Source: Chitinophaga horti
Lineage (GTDB): Bacteria > Bacteroidota > Bacteroidia > Chitinophagales > Chitinophagaceae
Reading direction: 5' to 3'
DNA length: 64,000 nucleotides
Assembly: GCF_022867795.2 (NCBI RefSeq)
Contig: NZ_CP107006.1
Span: 1,488,001-1,552,000, forward strand
The notes below the pieces were generated by a model. It ran no database searches, was not told the origin of the DNA, and worked only from the letters and a program-made list of their open reading frames with translations. The position numbers and the translations under genes were made by a program. This document shows, in pieces, positions 54,373-63,290 of the stretch. Within the stretch, counting starts at the first letter, position 1. The number at the start of each line of letters is the position of its first letter.

Positions 54373-54431
54373 AAAATTGCTTTGGATATATGCCTCAAAT
54401 AGCGGGCCGCCCGCCTTTGGGGCTAAATTCG

Positions 54432-54439
54432 TACCTTTG
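54432..54439 (+). promoter_or_regulatory. candidate -7 element of the helicase gene
   Basis: TACCTTTG matches TAnnTTTG but lies only 7 bases before the ATG at 54447. If used, the transcript would be almost leaderless. TAAATTCG at 54424-54431 is an alternative. Confidence 0.35.
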
Positions 54440-54446
54440 CGACCAC

Positions 54447-55757
54447 ATGAAGTTTGAACAATACAATATCTCACCGGAAATCAAACGCAGCCTGGAAGAC
54501 TTAGGCTTTAAAAGGCCTACAGACATCCAGTTTAAGGCGATCCCCTCTATCCTGAATGGGGACGATGTGCTGGCCATCGCGCAAACCGGTACGGGTAAAA
54601 CGGCGGCTTTCGCTATCCCGGTGTTGCATATCCTGCAACGCAAACGCCGCCGCATTGGCCGTAAAGAGGTGCGCTGCCTGGTGATGGTGCCCACCCGCGA
54701 ACTGGCCATCCAGATCGCAGAGGTGTTTGAAACACTGGCTAAATACACGAAACTCAATATACTCGGCCTCTTCGGCGGGGTAGAACAAGCGGAACAGGTG
54801 AAAAAACTGGATCAGGGAGTAGATGTCATGATCGCCACGCCAGGCCGTATGTTCGACCTCATCAACCAGGAACATATCGACCTTAGTAATCTCGACATCC
54901 TCATCCTCGACGAGGCGGACCATATGCTCGACCTCGGCTTCATCCGCGATATCCGAGATGTGCTGAAGCATATCCCTCGCGATCATCAAACGCTGTTCTT
55001 CTCGGCAACGATCGATAAGAATATCAAGGAGTTGGCTTATTCGGTAGTAAGAAATGCGATTCGTATCCAGATATCACCGCAGGACCCGGTGTCTAAAAAC
55101 GTAAATCATGCAGTGGCTTTCGTGGAGATGGACGATAAACGTTTTTTCCTGGAACGCCTGGTAGGAGAGCTGCCTGATGCAAAGATCCTCGTGTTCGTTC
55201 GTACAAAGGTGCGTGCCGAAAGGGTGTTCGCTGCTATGGAGCGTGTGGGCGTAAAGTCGCTGACAATGCACGGCGGCAAGGAGCAAAAAGATCGCCTGCA
55301 GGTGATGGAAGAGTTCAAAAAAGGAGATATTAAACTGCTGATTACCACGGATGTAAACGCCCGCGGTATCGACATTCCGAATGTAGATTATGTTGTGAAT
55401 TATGACTTGCCCGATGTGCCGGAAAACTATGTACACCGCGTGGGTCGTACGGGTAGGGGGGTACAGCGCGGACAGGCAGTGTCGTTCTGCAGCACAGAAG
55501 AAAAACCGCTGCTCGAAGCCATAGAGGCCTATATCGGTAAGCCGGTAGTGGTCATGAAAATCGATAGCCAGGATTACCGTGAAACGCTCAGCTTCTCAGA
55601 GGATATTCCCAACGATAACTGGCAATTGCTGCTGGATGAACACGAGAAGGAGCTCAAAAACAAAAAAGAAAAAAGAAGTAAGCAAAGCCTACTTCCTTTT
55701 TTATTCACGAAACATTGTAGCCTGACGTTCTATTCCCACGATCAGTCCTTCGTCTAA
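54447..55757 (+). CDS. DEAD-box RNA helicase, probable one-base error near the 3' end
   Basis: 436 residues as read. The start at 54447 gives the conserved MKFEQYNISPEIKRSLEDLGF. Motifs present: Q motif, AQTGTGKTAAF (I), PTRELA (Ia), TPGRM (Ib), DEAD (II), SAT (III), TTDVNARGIDIPNVDYVVNYD (V) and HRVGRTGR (VI). The last 25 residues run through an intrinsic terminator (55675-55702). One more A in the A-tracts at 55662-55674 would give the ending KKEKKK and a TAA at 55679-55681, just before the hairpin. The present tail (QSLLPFLFTKHC...) is therefore probably not native. Confidence 0.92.
   Translation: MKFEQYNISPEIKRSLEDLGFKRPTDIQFKAIPSILNGDDVLAIAQTGTGKTAAFAIPVLHILQRKRRRIGRKEVRCLVMVPTRELAIQIAEVFETLAKYTKLNILGLFGGVEQAEQVKKLDQGVDVMIATPGRMFDLINQEHIDLSNLDILILDEADHMLDLGFIRDIRDVLKHIPRDHQTLFFSATIDKNIKELAYSVVRNAIRIQISPQDPVSKNVNHAVAFVEMDDKRFFLERLVGELPDAKILVFVRTKVRAERVFAAMERVGVKSLTMHGGKEQKDRLQVMEEFKKGDIKLLITTDVNARGIDIPNVDYVVNYDLPDVPENYVHRVGRTGRGVQRGQAVSFCSTEEKPLLEAIEAYIGKPVVVMKIDSQDYRETLSFSEDIPNDNWQLLLDEHEKELKNKKEKRSKQSLLPFLFTKHCSLTFYSHDQSFV
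55661..55703. terminator. bidirectional terminator between helicase and zinc-ribbon gene
   Basis: GAAGTAAGC (55675-55683) pairs with GCCTACTTC (55687-55695) with one mismatch. A-tracts lie on the left and T6 on the right. It works for both strands and sits at the corrected stop codons of both genes (55681 and 55701). Confidence 0.8.
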
Positions 55758-56326
55758 CCATATTTTCAGGTCCTTTCGCGAAAGCCCCACGGGGGTGGAC
55801 AAGTAAGCGGAAGGGCCTTTTCTTTGATGGTCATCAGTCCGCTCACCAGGTTGGTTTCATACTGGCTCATCAATAAGTAGGCAGAATCCGGCGTGGTGGT
55901 CATCACTTTGTACAAAGTGTAAGTACCCGAATCTCTTCTTATTTTGATAATATCACCGGCCTCCGGCGATCTTGCCATGGAGGCTGTTTGAAACACATGC
56001 CGCTGGCTAACGAAGAAGCTGCTGGCGGTGATGAGAACGAGCAACATGCTTCCACAGTAGGTCCACATGGGTACGCGGGTGCGCCGCTTTACCGATTCAT
56101 AGGCCTTTTTTAAGACCGGTAGCATCTGATTGTCATTCAGGTTGTCCTTACAATAACTGCATCGGCTCCGGCCGGTCCTGCCGGCAGGCATTAGCGGAAG
56201 GTGCAGGATGTGTACATATCGCTGGTGAATGTGCATCGTTACCGTCCTTTCTTTGCCACATGTCGGGCAGCTTAATTGTAGTAACTCAGCGCCGGCATGG
56301 GCGCTTTTAGATCCACCAATGATCAT
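55701..56326 (-). CDS. zinc-ribbon membrane protein, one-base frameshift near its C terminus
   Basis: As read, the frame stops at 55766. The N terminus (from M at 56326) has a zinc ribbon made of CPTC and CSYC, followed by one membrane helix (MWTYCGSMLLVLITASSFFV) and a small C-terminal domain. Near 55818-55821 a T4 run (A4 on the coding strand) appears one base short. Restoring it changes the tail from ALPLTCPPPWGFRERT to GPSAYLSTPVGLSRKDLKIW followed by LDEGLIVGIERQATMFRE and a stop at 55701, directly beside the bidirectional terminator. Function unknown. Confidence 0.75.
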
Positions 56327-56766
56327 AGGAAATGGCACCTGCGTTACTTAAACTCAGGGTGTAACAAATATGAGCGATTTTCTTCAGGTGTTACATAGCA
56401 CTAAAATGTAATATTTCTCAGGGAGAGGGGAAAGCAAGGGGCTGACCAAAAGTATGGGCCAGCCCTAATTTATTCGGCTACCTGATGGATACATGTCATC
56501 ATTTAAGCGATTCTCAAAGCCTTCATTTTACTTTTGGGCCAGCCCTAATTTATTCGGCTACCTGATGGATACATGTCATCGTTTAAGCGATTCACAAGGC
56601 CTTCATTTTACTTTTGGGTCAGCCCTAACTTATACCGGTACCAGATGGATACATGTCATCATTTAAGCGATTCTCAAAGCCTTCTTTTACTTTTGGGTCA
56701 GACCTAATTTATACCGCTACCAGATGGATACCTGTCATCGTTTAAGCGATTCACAAAGCCTTCATT
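56327..56766. other. 440-bp intergenic region
   Basis: It lies between the zinc-ribbon gene start and the M56 gene end. The left 110 bases are unique and end with a hairpin (about 56437-56466, GGGCTGACC...GGCCAGCCC). The rest is the 80-bp array. Confidence 0.5.
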
Positions 56767-56775
56767 TTATTTTTT
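56456..56775. repeat. 80-bp tandem repeat, 4 units
   Basis: AGCCCTAATTT-type unit starts lie at 56461, 56541, 56621 and 56700 (periods 80, 80, 79). Units 1 and 3 share CATCATTTAAGCGATTCTC and units 2 and 4 share CATCGTTTAAGCGATTCAC. Units 1-2 and 3-4 pair off differently at GGCTACCTGATGG versus TACCAGATGG. The TAA of the M56 gene (56767-56769) lies inside unit 4. Confidence 0.92.
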
Positions 56776-58209
56776 AGTCGGCCTATTATTTTCACGGGCA
56801 GCATTTGGCGGCTCCTGTACATTAACTTGAACCTGGCTGCTAACGTTTATGGATGTACGTACGTTTGTGTTAACCTGCACGTTCGTATCCAGCGAAATCG
56901 GGTCGATCGCTACGATTTTATTGAGCTTCACCTGTATGGGTGATATCGCGTCCATTTTCGCAATGGCTTTCACCTGTAAGGTCAACGTATCGATTTTCGA
57001 TAACGGTTGCACCTGCATGGTTACCGGCGCAAAGGCGAACACGAGGGTGTCTCTCTTCAGAGTAGGGAGGGTATCTGCCCGGCGCACCTGCGGTTCCGCA
57101 GCCAGCATACGCCTGGTTGGCACGGCTGTTGGCTCCTGCATAAACAGGATACGCTTCACGGGTGCTACGGTTTCCCAGGATGCGGGCACGGTGGTTACGG
57201 CTACCGGTGCTGCGCTGATAAAGCAAAGGGTTGCCAGTACCAGCACGCCGGCCATCAGCATCAGTTTTCCCGTGCCACCCAGCTGCTCGTTCTCGCCGGT
57301 AAGCATTCTTTTGATGCGGGCAAATAACTGCCCCGGATGATCTTTTAAGCTCATGGCATATTGATTTTGAGTGAGCGTAAATTCCTGGAACGACACTAAT
57401 GCCTGCATATAAGCATCCTCCCGTTTGGTATGCGCCAGTACGATCTCATCGCAGCAAGCTTCCCGCTCTTCTTTCAAAAGCGCGGATACCCATAGCAGAC
57501 CGGGATTGAAAAAGAAAATGGTTTCCGTAATATGTTGTACCAGGTTTACCAGGTAATCGTTCCGCCGGATGTGGGCCAGTTCGTGCATCAGGATGGTTTC
57601 CAGCTGCTCGGCCGGTAAGTTCCCCAGTAAGCCCAAAGGCACCAGTACTACCGGTTTAAAGGTACCCACTGTCAGCGGCACCTTCACGCGGGCAGACTCC
57701 AGCAGTTTCACTACTTTACGAATGCCCATGTCATGTTTCAGGTCGTAGAAGCGGTGGCGCCAGGCGTTGTCGGGCAGTTGGGTTCCGGTGGTACGCAGCT
57801 GCCGGATGTGCCATAAACCTGCGCCCATACACGCTGTTCTGAACATAAAGATCAATGCCCAGGTAAGTACGATCCACCCGGTGTATTGATTAAGGAAACG
57901 TTCCAAAGCTTCCACGAACCCGGGCCGCGCAGCTTGAATGGCGGAAGGAGCGCCAGCAGCGGTGTTAAACGCCACCTGGCCCGGGCTGTGGGCTGTATAA
58001 GTTAAGTAAAAGGTTAGCAGGGTGCCGGCCAGGAACAACAGTTGTATACCACCAATCAGCACATACCTGCGGGAGGCGGCCGATCGCCTCGTACAAAGGA
58101 TCACGAGGCCTGCTATTGCCGCAGCCAACGCGCCCTGCCAGAGGGAATGTAACAACGTGCGGCCAAATGCCGCTACGATCGGGTGATGTAACCATTGTTC
58201 TGCAAACAT
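56767..58209 (-). CDS. M56-family (BlaR1-like) metallopeptidase sensor
   Basis: 480 residues. N-terminal membrane helices (residues about 1-125) precede the peptidase: LMHELAHIRRNDYL is the HExxH zinc motif and EEREACCDEIVLAH supplies the third ligand. A further helix (LMLMAGVLVLATLCFISAAPVAV) leads to a C-terminal periplasmic region of about 150 residues with repeats of I-x-PI/DT segments. It is not a beta-lactam sensor domain. The gene follows the BlaI gene by 11 bases, so the pair forms a sensor-repressor unit. The signal is unknown. Confidence 0.9.
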   Translation of the reverse strand: MFAEQWLHHPIVAAFGRTLLHSLWQGALAAAIAGLVILCTRRSAASRRYVLIGGIQLLFLAGTLLTFYLTYTAHSPGQVAFNTAAGAPSAIQAARPGFVEALERFLNQYTGWIVLTWALIFMFRTACMGAGLWHIRQLRTTGTQLPDNAWRHRFYDLKHDMGIRKVVKLLESARVKVPLTVGTFKPVVLVPLGLLGNLPAEQLETILMHELAHIRRNDYLVNLVQHITETIFFFNPGLLWVSALLKEEREACCDEIVLAHTKREDAYMQALVSFQEFTLTQNQYAMSLKDHPGQLFARIKRMLTGENEQLGGTGKLMLMAGVLVLATLCFISAAPVAVTTVPASWETVAPVKRILFMQEPTAVPTRRMLAAEPQVRRADTLPTLKRDTLVFAFAPVTMQVQPLSKIDTLTLQVKAIAKMDAISPIQVKLNKIVAIDPISLDTNVQVNTNVRTSINVSSQVQVNVQEPPNAARENNRPTKK

Positions 58210-58220
58210 GGGCGAAGGTT

Positions 58221-58616
58221 TTATTTGCCTTTTTCAACCTGTTGTAAAAACGCTTTAATAGCGTCCAGCTCTTTTTTAGAGGTCTTACGGTTGCCGAGCA
58301 GCTGCATCATCAGGCTGCTGGCAGAGCCGTTGTACATGGTCTCCACAAACTTGTCCAACAGGAAGCCTTTCGTTTTGCTCTCCTCTGTAGCCGGACTGTA
58401 CACATGTTTCATCTGGCTCTCGTCGCGCACGAGCAGACCTTTTTCTACCATTATCTGCATCAGCTTAAGGGTAGAGGTATATTGTACTTCCCGTTTCTCT
58501 TCGTTCAGTTTGTCGTTCACCACACGTACAGTCGACGCACCGTACTTCCAGAGCACCTGCAAGATCTCCAGCTCGGAACGGGTAGGTTCCTGTAAGTCTT
58601 GTTGTTCTTTCTTCAT
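58221..58616 (-). CDS. BlaI/MecI/CopY-type repressor
   Basis: 131 residues. Winged-helix DNA-binding domain at 8-75 (EPTRSELEILQVLWKYGASTVRVVNDKLNEEKREVQYTSTLKLMQIMVEKGLL) and a C-terminal dimerisation part. It should repress its own operon until cleaved or released by the M56 protein downstream. Confidence 0.93.
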   Translation of the reverse strand: MKKEQQDLQEPTRSELEILQVLWKYGASTVRVVNDKLNEEKREVQYTSTLKLMQIMVEKGLLVRDESQMKHVYSPATEESKTKGFLLDKFVETMYNGSASSLMMQLLGNRKTSKKELDAIKAFLQQVEKGK

Positions 58617-58692
58617 AGCTTAAAGGTAGGAAATATTTCGTACGAAAAAGTTTCTAGGCGTCTTTTTTCTGAAAATCTGGGTTTATATACAT

Positions 58693-58731
58693 AAAAGAGG
58701 CTGTCTCATTATCAATGAGCAGCCTCTTTTT
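58693..58731 (-). terminator. intrinsic terminator of the S9 peptidase gene
   Basis: AAAAGAGGCTG pairs perfectly with CAGCCTCTTTT (11 bp), with an inner CTCAT/ATGAG stem. It lies 80 bases past the peptidase stop. Confidence 0.85.
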
Positions 58732-58811
58732 ATTGGGGACCTGATCGAAGCAAGTGATCGTTCAAGTCCTTCGTTTATCTATGTTACAACCTTTCGGCAG
58801 GATGAAAATTG

Positions 58812-61315
58812 TTATCTTCTTCCGCCCATTGCACGTGGCGCACCACTTTTCTGTTCTACCTCGCGGTTCATCTCCATGATATCTACCGGTTGCGAGAAAT
58901 CGCCCAGCAGCCATTTGGCATAGTAGTCCGCTAGTCCCCAGAAGAACCATTCCTGCATGTCGCCATAGGCGTGGGCCTGACCAGGCAGCAGCATGATGTC
59001 GAAACGTTTGTTCGCGCGTATCAGTGCATTGATGACACGGATGGTGTTGGCAGGGTTCACGTTATCGTCCACATCGCCGGTAGTCAGCATCAGGTGGCCT
59101 TTCAGGTTCTTCGCCAGTTCCGGGTTTTTATCGATGTTGTATACGAATGTGGTGTCGCCTTTATCGCCGACTACTTCTTTTACACCGTGATGTTTTTCAC
59201 TCCACCAACGATTGTAGATGGCGTTATCGTGGTTACCTGAGGAGGATACGGCCACTTTAAAGAAGTCGGGGTACACGAGCATGGCTGCGGTAGACATAAA
59301 CCCGCCACCGGAGTGACCGTGAATACCTACGCGATTGATGTCGATAAAGTTGTAGCGGTCAGACAGCTGTTCGATCGCGGCTTTTTTATCTGCCAGTCCG
59401 TAGTCACGCAGGTTGCCATAGCCGTAGTTATGATACCATTTTGAACGGCTCGGGTTTCCACCGCGGTTGCCCATAGTCACGACGATCATGCCGATTTGTG
59501 CCAGCCTGTCGGTACGGTCGGCTCCTTTACTAAAGGCTTTCAGTACGGCTTCTGTCTGCGGGCCGGGATATACATAAGCTACTACCGGGTATTTTTTCGT
59601 GCTGTCGAAATCGTAAGGCTTATACATCACGCCGTAGATGTCTGTGATGCCATCATCCGCCTTTACAGAAAAGATTTCGGGGAACTTGTAGCCTGCAGCA
59701 AACAGCTGACTAAGGTCTGCGGTTTCCAGGTCCATCACCTTTTTACCTTCCGCATTGTACAGGGCCGACTTCGGCGTCGTGTTCACGCGGGAGTAGTTAT
59801 CTACAAAGAAAGTGTTGTTATCGTTCAGGCTCATGCTGTGGTCAAAGTCGCCGGCATTCAGCAGGGTAAGGCCGCTACCGTCGAAGTTAACTTTGTACAG
59901 GTGCAGATAGTAGGGGTCTTCTTTGGCTTCGCGCCCGTTGGCGGAGAAGTAGAGTACACGCTTCTTTTCGTCGATGCCAACAATATCTTCACAATGGAAG
60001 GAGCCGGAGGTGATCTGGTTCTTCAAAGTGCCGTCACCGTTATACAGGTAGAAGTGGCCCCAGCCGTCTCTTTCGCTCCACTGGATCAATTCTTTACCAT
60101 CGTTTACCAGGCCCAGTTTGCGCGTTTCCACATAAGTATTCATGCGCTCTTCGATCAATGCTTTGGCAGTACCAGTGGCCACATCCACACTCATCACGTC
60201 TATACGTTTGAGATCGCGGCTGGTGCGGTGCAGGTAGAACTTATCTTTTGTGCCCAACCAGGTAAGCGGCCGCCAGTCGTCGTCACGCTCATTCTGTTTA
60301 AAGTTGGCCGACCAGATGGCTACGTCCTGGTTCTTAAAGGCGTTTACGGCCAGGGTACGTTGATTGCCGGTGGCGGCGTCGAAGAGGAGTACAAATTCTT
60401 CCGGTGCTTCCTTTTCGCCAGGCAGCTGGTATTTGTATGTTTTAAGGGTAGGACGGGGATCGGCAATGCTGTTGATCACCCACATTTCTTTCAGCTTACG
60501 CGTATCTGAACGTACCATCGCAAACTGTTTGCTGTCGGGCGACCATAACACGTAGGCCGCACGGCGTTTAGGTTTTGCTTTTGCGCTGTCGCTCGTGTTA
60601 TCGTCATCTTTTTCACCACCACCATATGCAAAAAACTCAATGCCGTCTTTGGTGAGCTGTGTTTCCACGATCGTGGTATCGCTTTCGTTCTTCAGGGCCT
60701 TCTGGTAGTTGGCCTTATCCATCTTATACAGATTATAGTTACGGGCGAAAACGATCGTAGCACTGTCGGGTGAAACGGAAGCCCAGTTTGGCCTGCGGGC
60801 TGGTTTCCTGAAGTCTTTCAGCTCTTTTACTTCACCGCTCGCAAAGTTGTATTCGAAGTAGAAGATCTTTTTACCGCGGGGGGAGGCGTGCCTTTTTTCA
60901 CGGTCGTGTCTTTTCTTTCTTCGTCGATGCTGCTCTTGATCTCGAAACGCATGGCGGTCTCGTTCTCGTTCAGGCGAAGACTGTCGATGGGCAGGTGTTG
61001 CGCATCGAAAGGGTCCTTTACGATCTTCGTGAGTTCCGCCGCCAGTTTGTCATTGTTGAACATCTCACGTTTGTCGCGCGCGGCCGGGTTTACGATGTAC
61101 CATTTGCGGCCGGAGGTAGTTTCGTACATGTACCAGAACCGGTCCGATTGCTTGAACCAGTGGGGCGTTACGGCGGTAGAGAAGACCATCTTACCCAATT
61201 TCTTAGGCGAGAATTTAGAGGCCAACTGGTAGTTGGCTTTTGCAGCAGGTTGGCTTTGCGCCATTAACAGCTGCAGGTTCAGCAGGAAGAAAGAAAACAG
61301 TAACGCTTTTTTCAT
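58812..61315 (-). pseudogene. S9 prolyl oligopeptidase (DPP IV-like), one-base frameshift
   Basis: Signal peptide MKKALLFSFFLLNLQLLMAQ. The N-terminal propeller starts in one frame (61315 to about 60884) and continues in another to 58812. The frames join at a G6 run (60878-60883). One additional G gives a continuous protein of about 834 residues through TPP-RGKKIFYFEYNFASGE. The C-terminal alpha/beta-hydrolase domain is intact: nucleophile GIHGHSGGGFMST, acid GDVDDNVNPANT and His GQAHAYG. It is a secreted serine aminodipeptidase/oligopeptidase. If the base is missing in reality, the gene is split. Confidence 0.88.
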
Positions 61316-61685
61316 TCATTTACAGGTTTTGATAAAGTATAAGGACATACGCCGCCGCCATGAGACGCCGTCATCAGTCCGGGGATATTTGCGGTTAAGA
61401 AATGGATAATATCATATAAGTCGCTCCCAGTAAGGGTTTAGACGGGCCGCAAAATACGGAGTAGGGGAGTAAAAGGGGAAGGAAGCAGTATGACCGGTTG
61501 CATGCCGGTACAGATGGAGGCGCGGTGCTTACCGGCAGGCCCGCGGCCCGCCGGTTTTAAGATGGGTTATATCTAAGGGAGCTATAATATCGTCTTGACG
61601 TTCGGTGGCATCATCCGTTAAGCGATATATCTTGCAGCCAGCTGTTTGTCGGTGCCATCACAGCACGCTATCGCCGGCATGGCGG
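61316..61685. other. 370-bp intergenic region
   Basis: No full gene. It includes a GC-rich hairpin (61531-61555, ACCGGCAGGC/GCCCGCCGGT, followed by TTT on the plus strand). At 61618-61658 there is a diverged copy of the end of the adjacent ADP-ribosylglycohydrolase gene. Confidence 0.5.
61618..61658 (-). pseudogene. relic of the ADP-ribosylglycohydrolase 3' end
   Basis: On the minus strand this reads GTDKQLAARYIA and a stop, against the true C terminus LAEQLAVRYGA and a stop. CAGCCAGCTG is shared. A further fragment (ATAATATCGTC) lies at about 61584. Confidence 0.5.
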
Positions 61686-62624
61686 CTATGCGCCATATCT
61701 CACAGCCAGCTGCTCCGCCAGCGCCATAATATCGTCCTTACGCGCCATCGCATTTACCCAGTCGGAGGGGATGGCCTCAAAGCCGTACAGCAACCCGGCC
61801 AGTCCGCCTGCAATGGCGCCGGTGGTGTCGGTATCGCTGCCAAGATTCACCGCCTGTAATACGGTATCGCTAAAATTATCATTGTTCAACAAGCACCAGA
61901 TGGAGGCTTCCAGCGAATGTACCACATAGCCGCCGCTTTGGATCGCGATCTCCGGTATATGCCATATCTCTTCGTTCAACAGGCGCGAAAATATCTTTAC
62001 CTCTTCCTGGTTGATTCGCAACTGCTGCAGGTACGACTTTACGATGTCTTCCACGCGTTTGTAAGCCTGGAACTTGTCCACGCCATCCAGCAATTGCCGG
62101 GCAAACTCCAGGTAATAGAAACATGCGATCACTGAGCGTATATGCCCGTGTGTGATGGCAGATACCTGTTTGGTTAGTGCGTACCGTTCCTCTACCGGAA
62201 GATGGCGTATGTGAAATACGAGTGGCAGGATGCGCATAAGTGATCCGTTGCCGTTGTCTTCGCTGCCGAAGCCGCCTGCCAGATCGGGCTGTATGCCCCG
62301 CGCCAGGCGGTCGATCGCAATACGGGTGGTGTTGCCGATATCGAATACTTCGCCATGCGCCGCCCAATAGCCGTTCCGCGACCATTGAATAAAACGCTGC
62401 GCAGTATCTTCCAGGCTGAAGCCTTCGGCCATACTCGCAGCCAAACAGAAAGTAAGAGAGCCGTCGTCGGAAAAGGTGCCTGCGGGCTGCCGGTGGGTGC
62501 CAAATGCCCGCATGTCGGTAACTGGGTTGGATTTCAGGCTTTCACGGCTGGTAAACTCAACAGGCACGCCCAGTGCGTCGCCTGCAGCCACGCCAAAGAG
62601 GGCGGCTTTATAAATATGGTCCAT
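61686..62624 (-). CDS. ADP-ribosylglycohydrolase family protein
   Basis: 312 residues from the ATG at 62624 (MDHIYKAALFGVAAGDALGVPVEF); the longer frame to 62672 reads through a terminator. Family metal-binding motifs are TFSDDGSLTFCLA and GSDTDTTGAIAGGLAGLLYG (C-terminal Asp cluster). It removes ADP-ribose from proteins or small molecules, and the target is unknown. It lies just after the Dabb gene's terminator. Confidence 0.9.
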   Translation of the reverse strand: MDHIYKAALFGVAAGDALGVPVEFTSRESLKSNPVTDMRAFGTHRQPAGTFSDDGSLTFCLAASMAEGFSLEDTAQRFIQWSRNGYWAAHGEVFDIGNTTRIAIDRLARGIQPDLAGGFGSEDNGNGSLMRILPLVFHIRHLPVEERYALTKQVSAITHGHIRSVIACFYYLEFARQLLDGVDKFQAYKRVEDIVKSYLQQLRINQEEVKIFSRLLNEEIWHIPEIAIQSGGYVVHSLEASIWCLLNNDNFSDTVLQAVNLGSDTDTTGAIAGGLAGLLYGFEAIPSDWVNAMARKDDIMALAEQLAVRYGA

Positions 62625-62633
62625 ATACAATGC

Positions 62634-62659
62634 TAAAAAATGCAGGCCGAAGCCTGCAT
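62634..62659 (-). terminator. intrinsic terminator of the Dabb gene
   Basis: ATGCAGGC and GCCTGCAT (8 bp) enclose CGAA, a stable tetraloop, followed on the minus strand by T6. It ends 10 bases before the next start codon. Confidence 0.85.
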
Positions 62660-62675
62660 CGAAATATGTCAAAGA

Positions 62676-63095
62676 TTACACGTCGATCGAATCATACACT
62701 ACCACACGGCTCCACAAAGAAGAACATTCTTCGATGAATTTCAGGTGGATAGGATCTGTCTGGTAAGCGTCCTGGTCTTCTTTATTTTTGAAGAACAGCA
62801 ACCAGGAAACCGCGTAAGAGCGGTCGATTACGTCGCGGTTAGTCGGCGCGGGCTGACCAATATAGAATTGGGCAATGGTTTTGGCGGATGATAGTTTCCT
62901 CAGTCCTGCCACGAGTTTAGCCTTATCGTCCTTACTGGTAGCATTCTTCAGCCAGAAGTAAACGTGATGGATAAACGGGCCGTCTGCATTGGCGGCGGCT
63001 GCGGCGGGTGCACTCGCCAGAAAAGGCGTGATGGCGGTAACGGCTGCGGCTTTACCGGCGTTAGCCAAAAACTGTCTCCTGGATGCTTTACTCAT
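62676..63095 (-). CDS. Dabb (stress-responsive alpha/beta barrel) protein with Tat-like signal
   Basis: 139 residues from the ATG at 63095. MSKASRRQFLANAGKAAAVTAITPFLASAPAAAA carries the Tat twin-arginine pattern SRRQFL. The mature part is a single Dabb domain (IHHVYFWLKNATSKDDKAKLVAGLRKLSS, YAVSWLLFFKNKEDQDAYQTDPIHLKFIEEC). Function unknown. The Tat export is unusual because most Dabb proteins are cytosolic. Confidence 0.85.
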   Translation of the reverse strand: MSKASRRQFLANAGKAAAVTAITPFLASAPAAAAANADGPFIHHVYFWLKNATSKDDKAKLVAGLRKLSSAKTIAQFYIGQPAPTNRDVIDRSYAVSWLLFFKNKEDQDAYQTDPIHLKFIEECSSLWSRVVVYDSIDV

Positions 63096-63290
63096 ATACT
63101 GGGTAGTTTTATTCGGGACTAAATTAACAATTCCCGCCCGTTCTTCCGACAACTGTATGTTACTATATTGAAAATCAATGCCGGATGGTTGAAAAAATAC
63201 CATTTTCGGGTCGGTATGACACGAAAGATTATTTCGCAGCAGGCTCATTTTTATTACATTTACGCCAATTGCGTTTAACCTGATCCCTTT

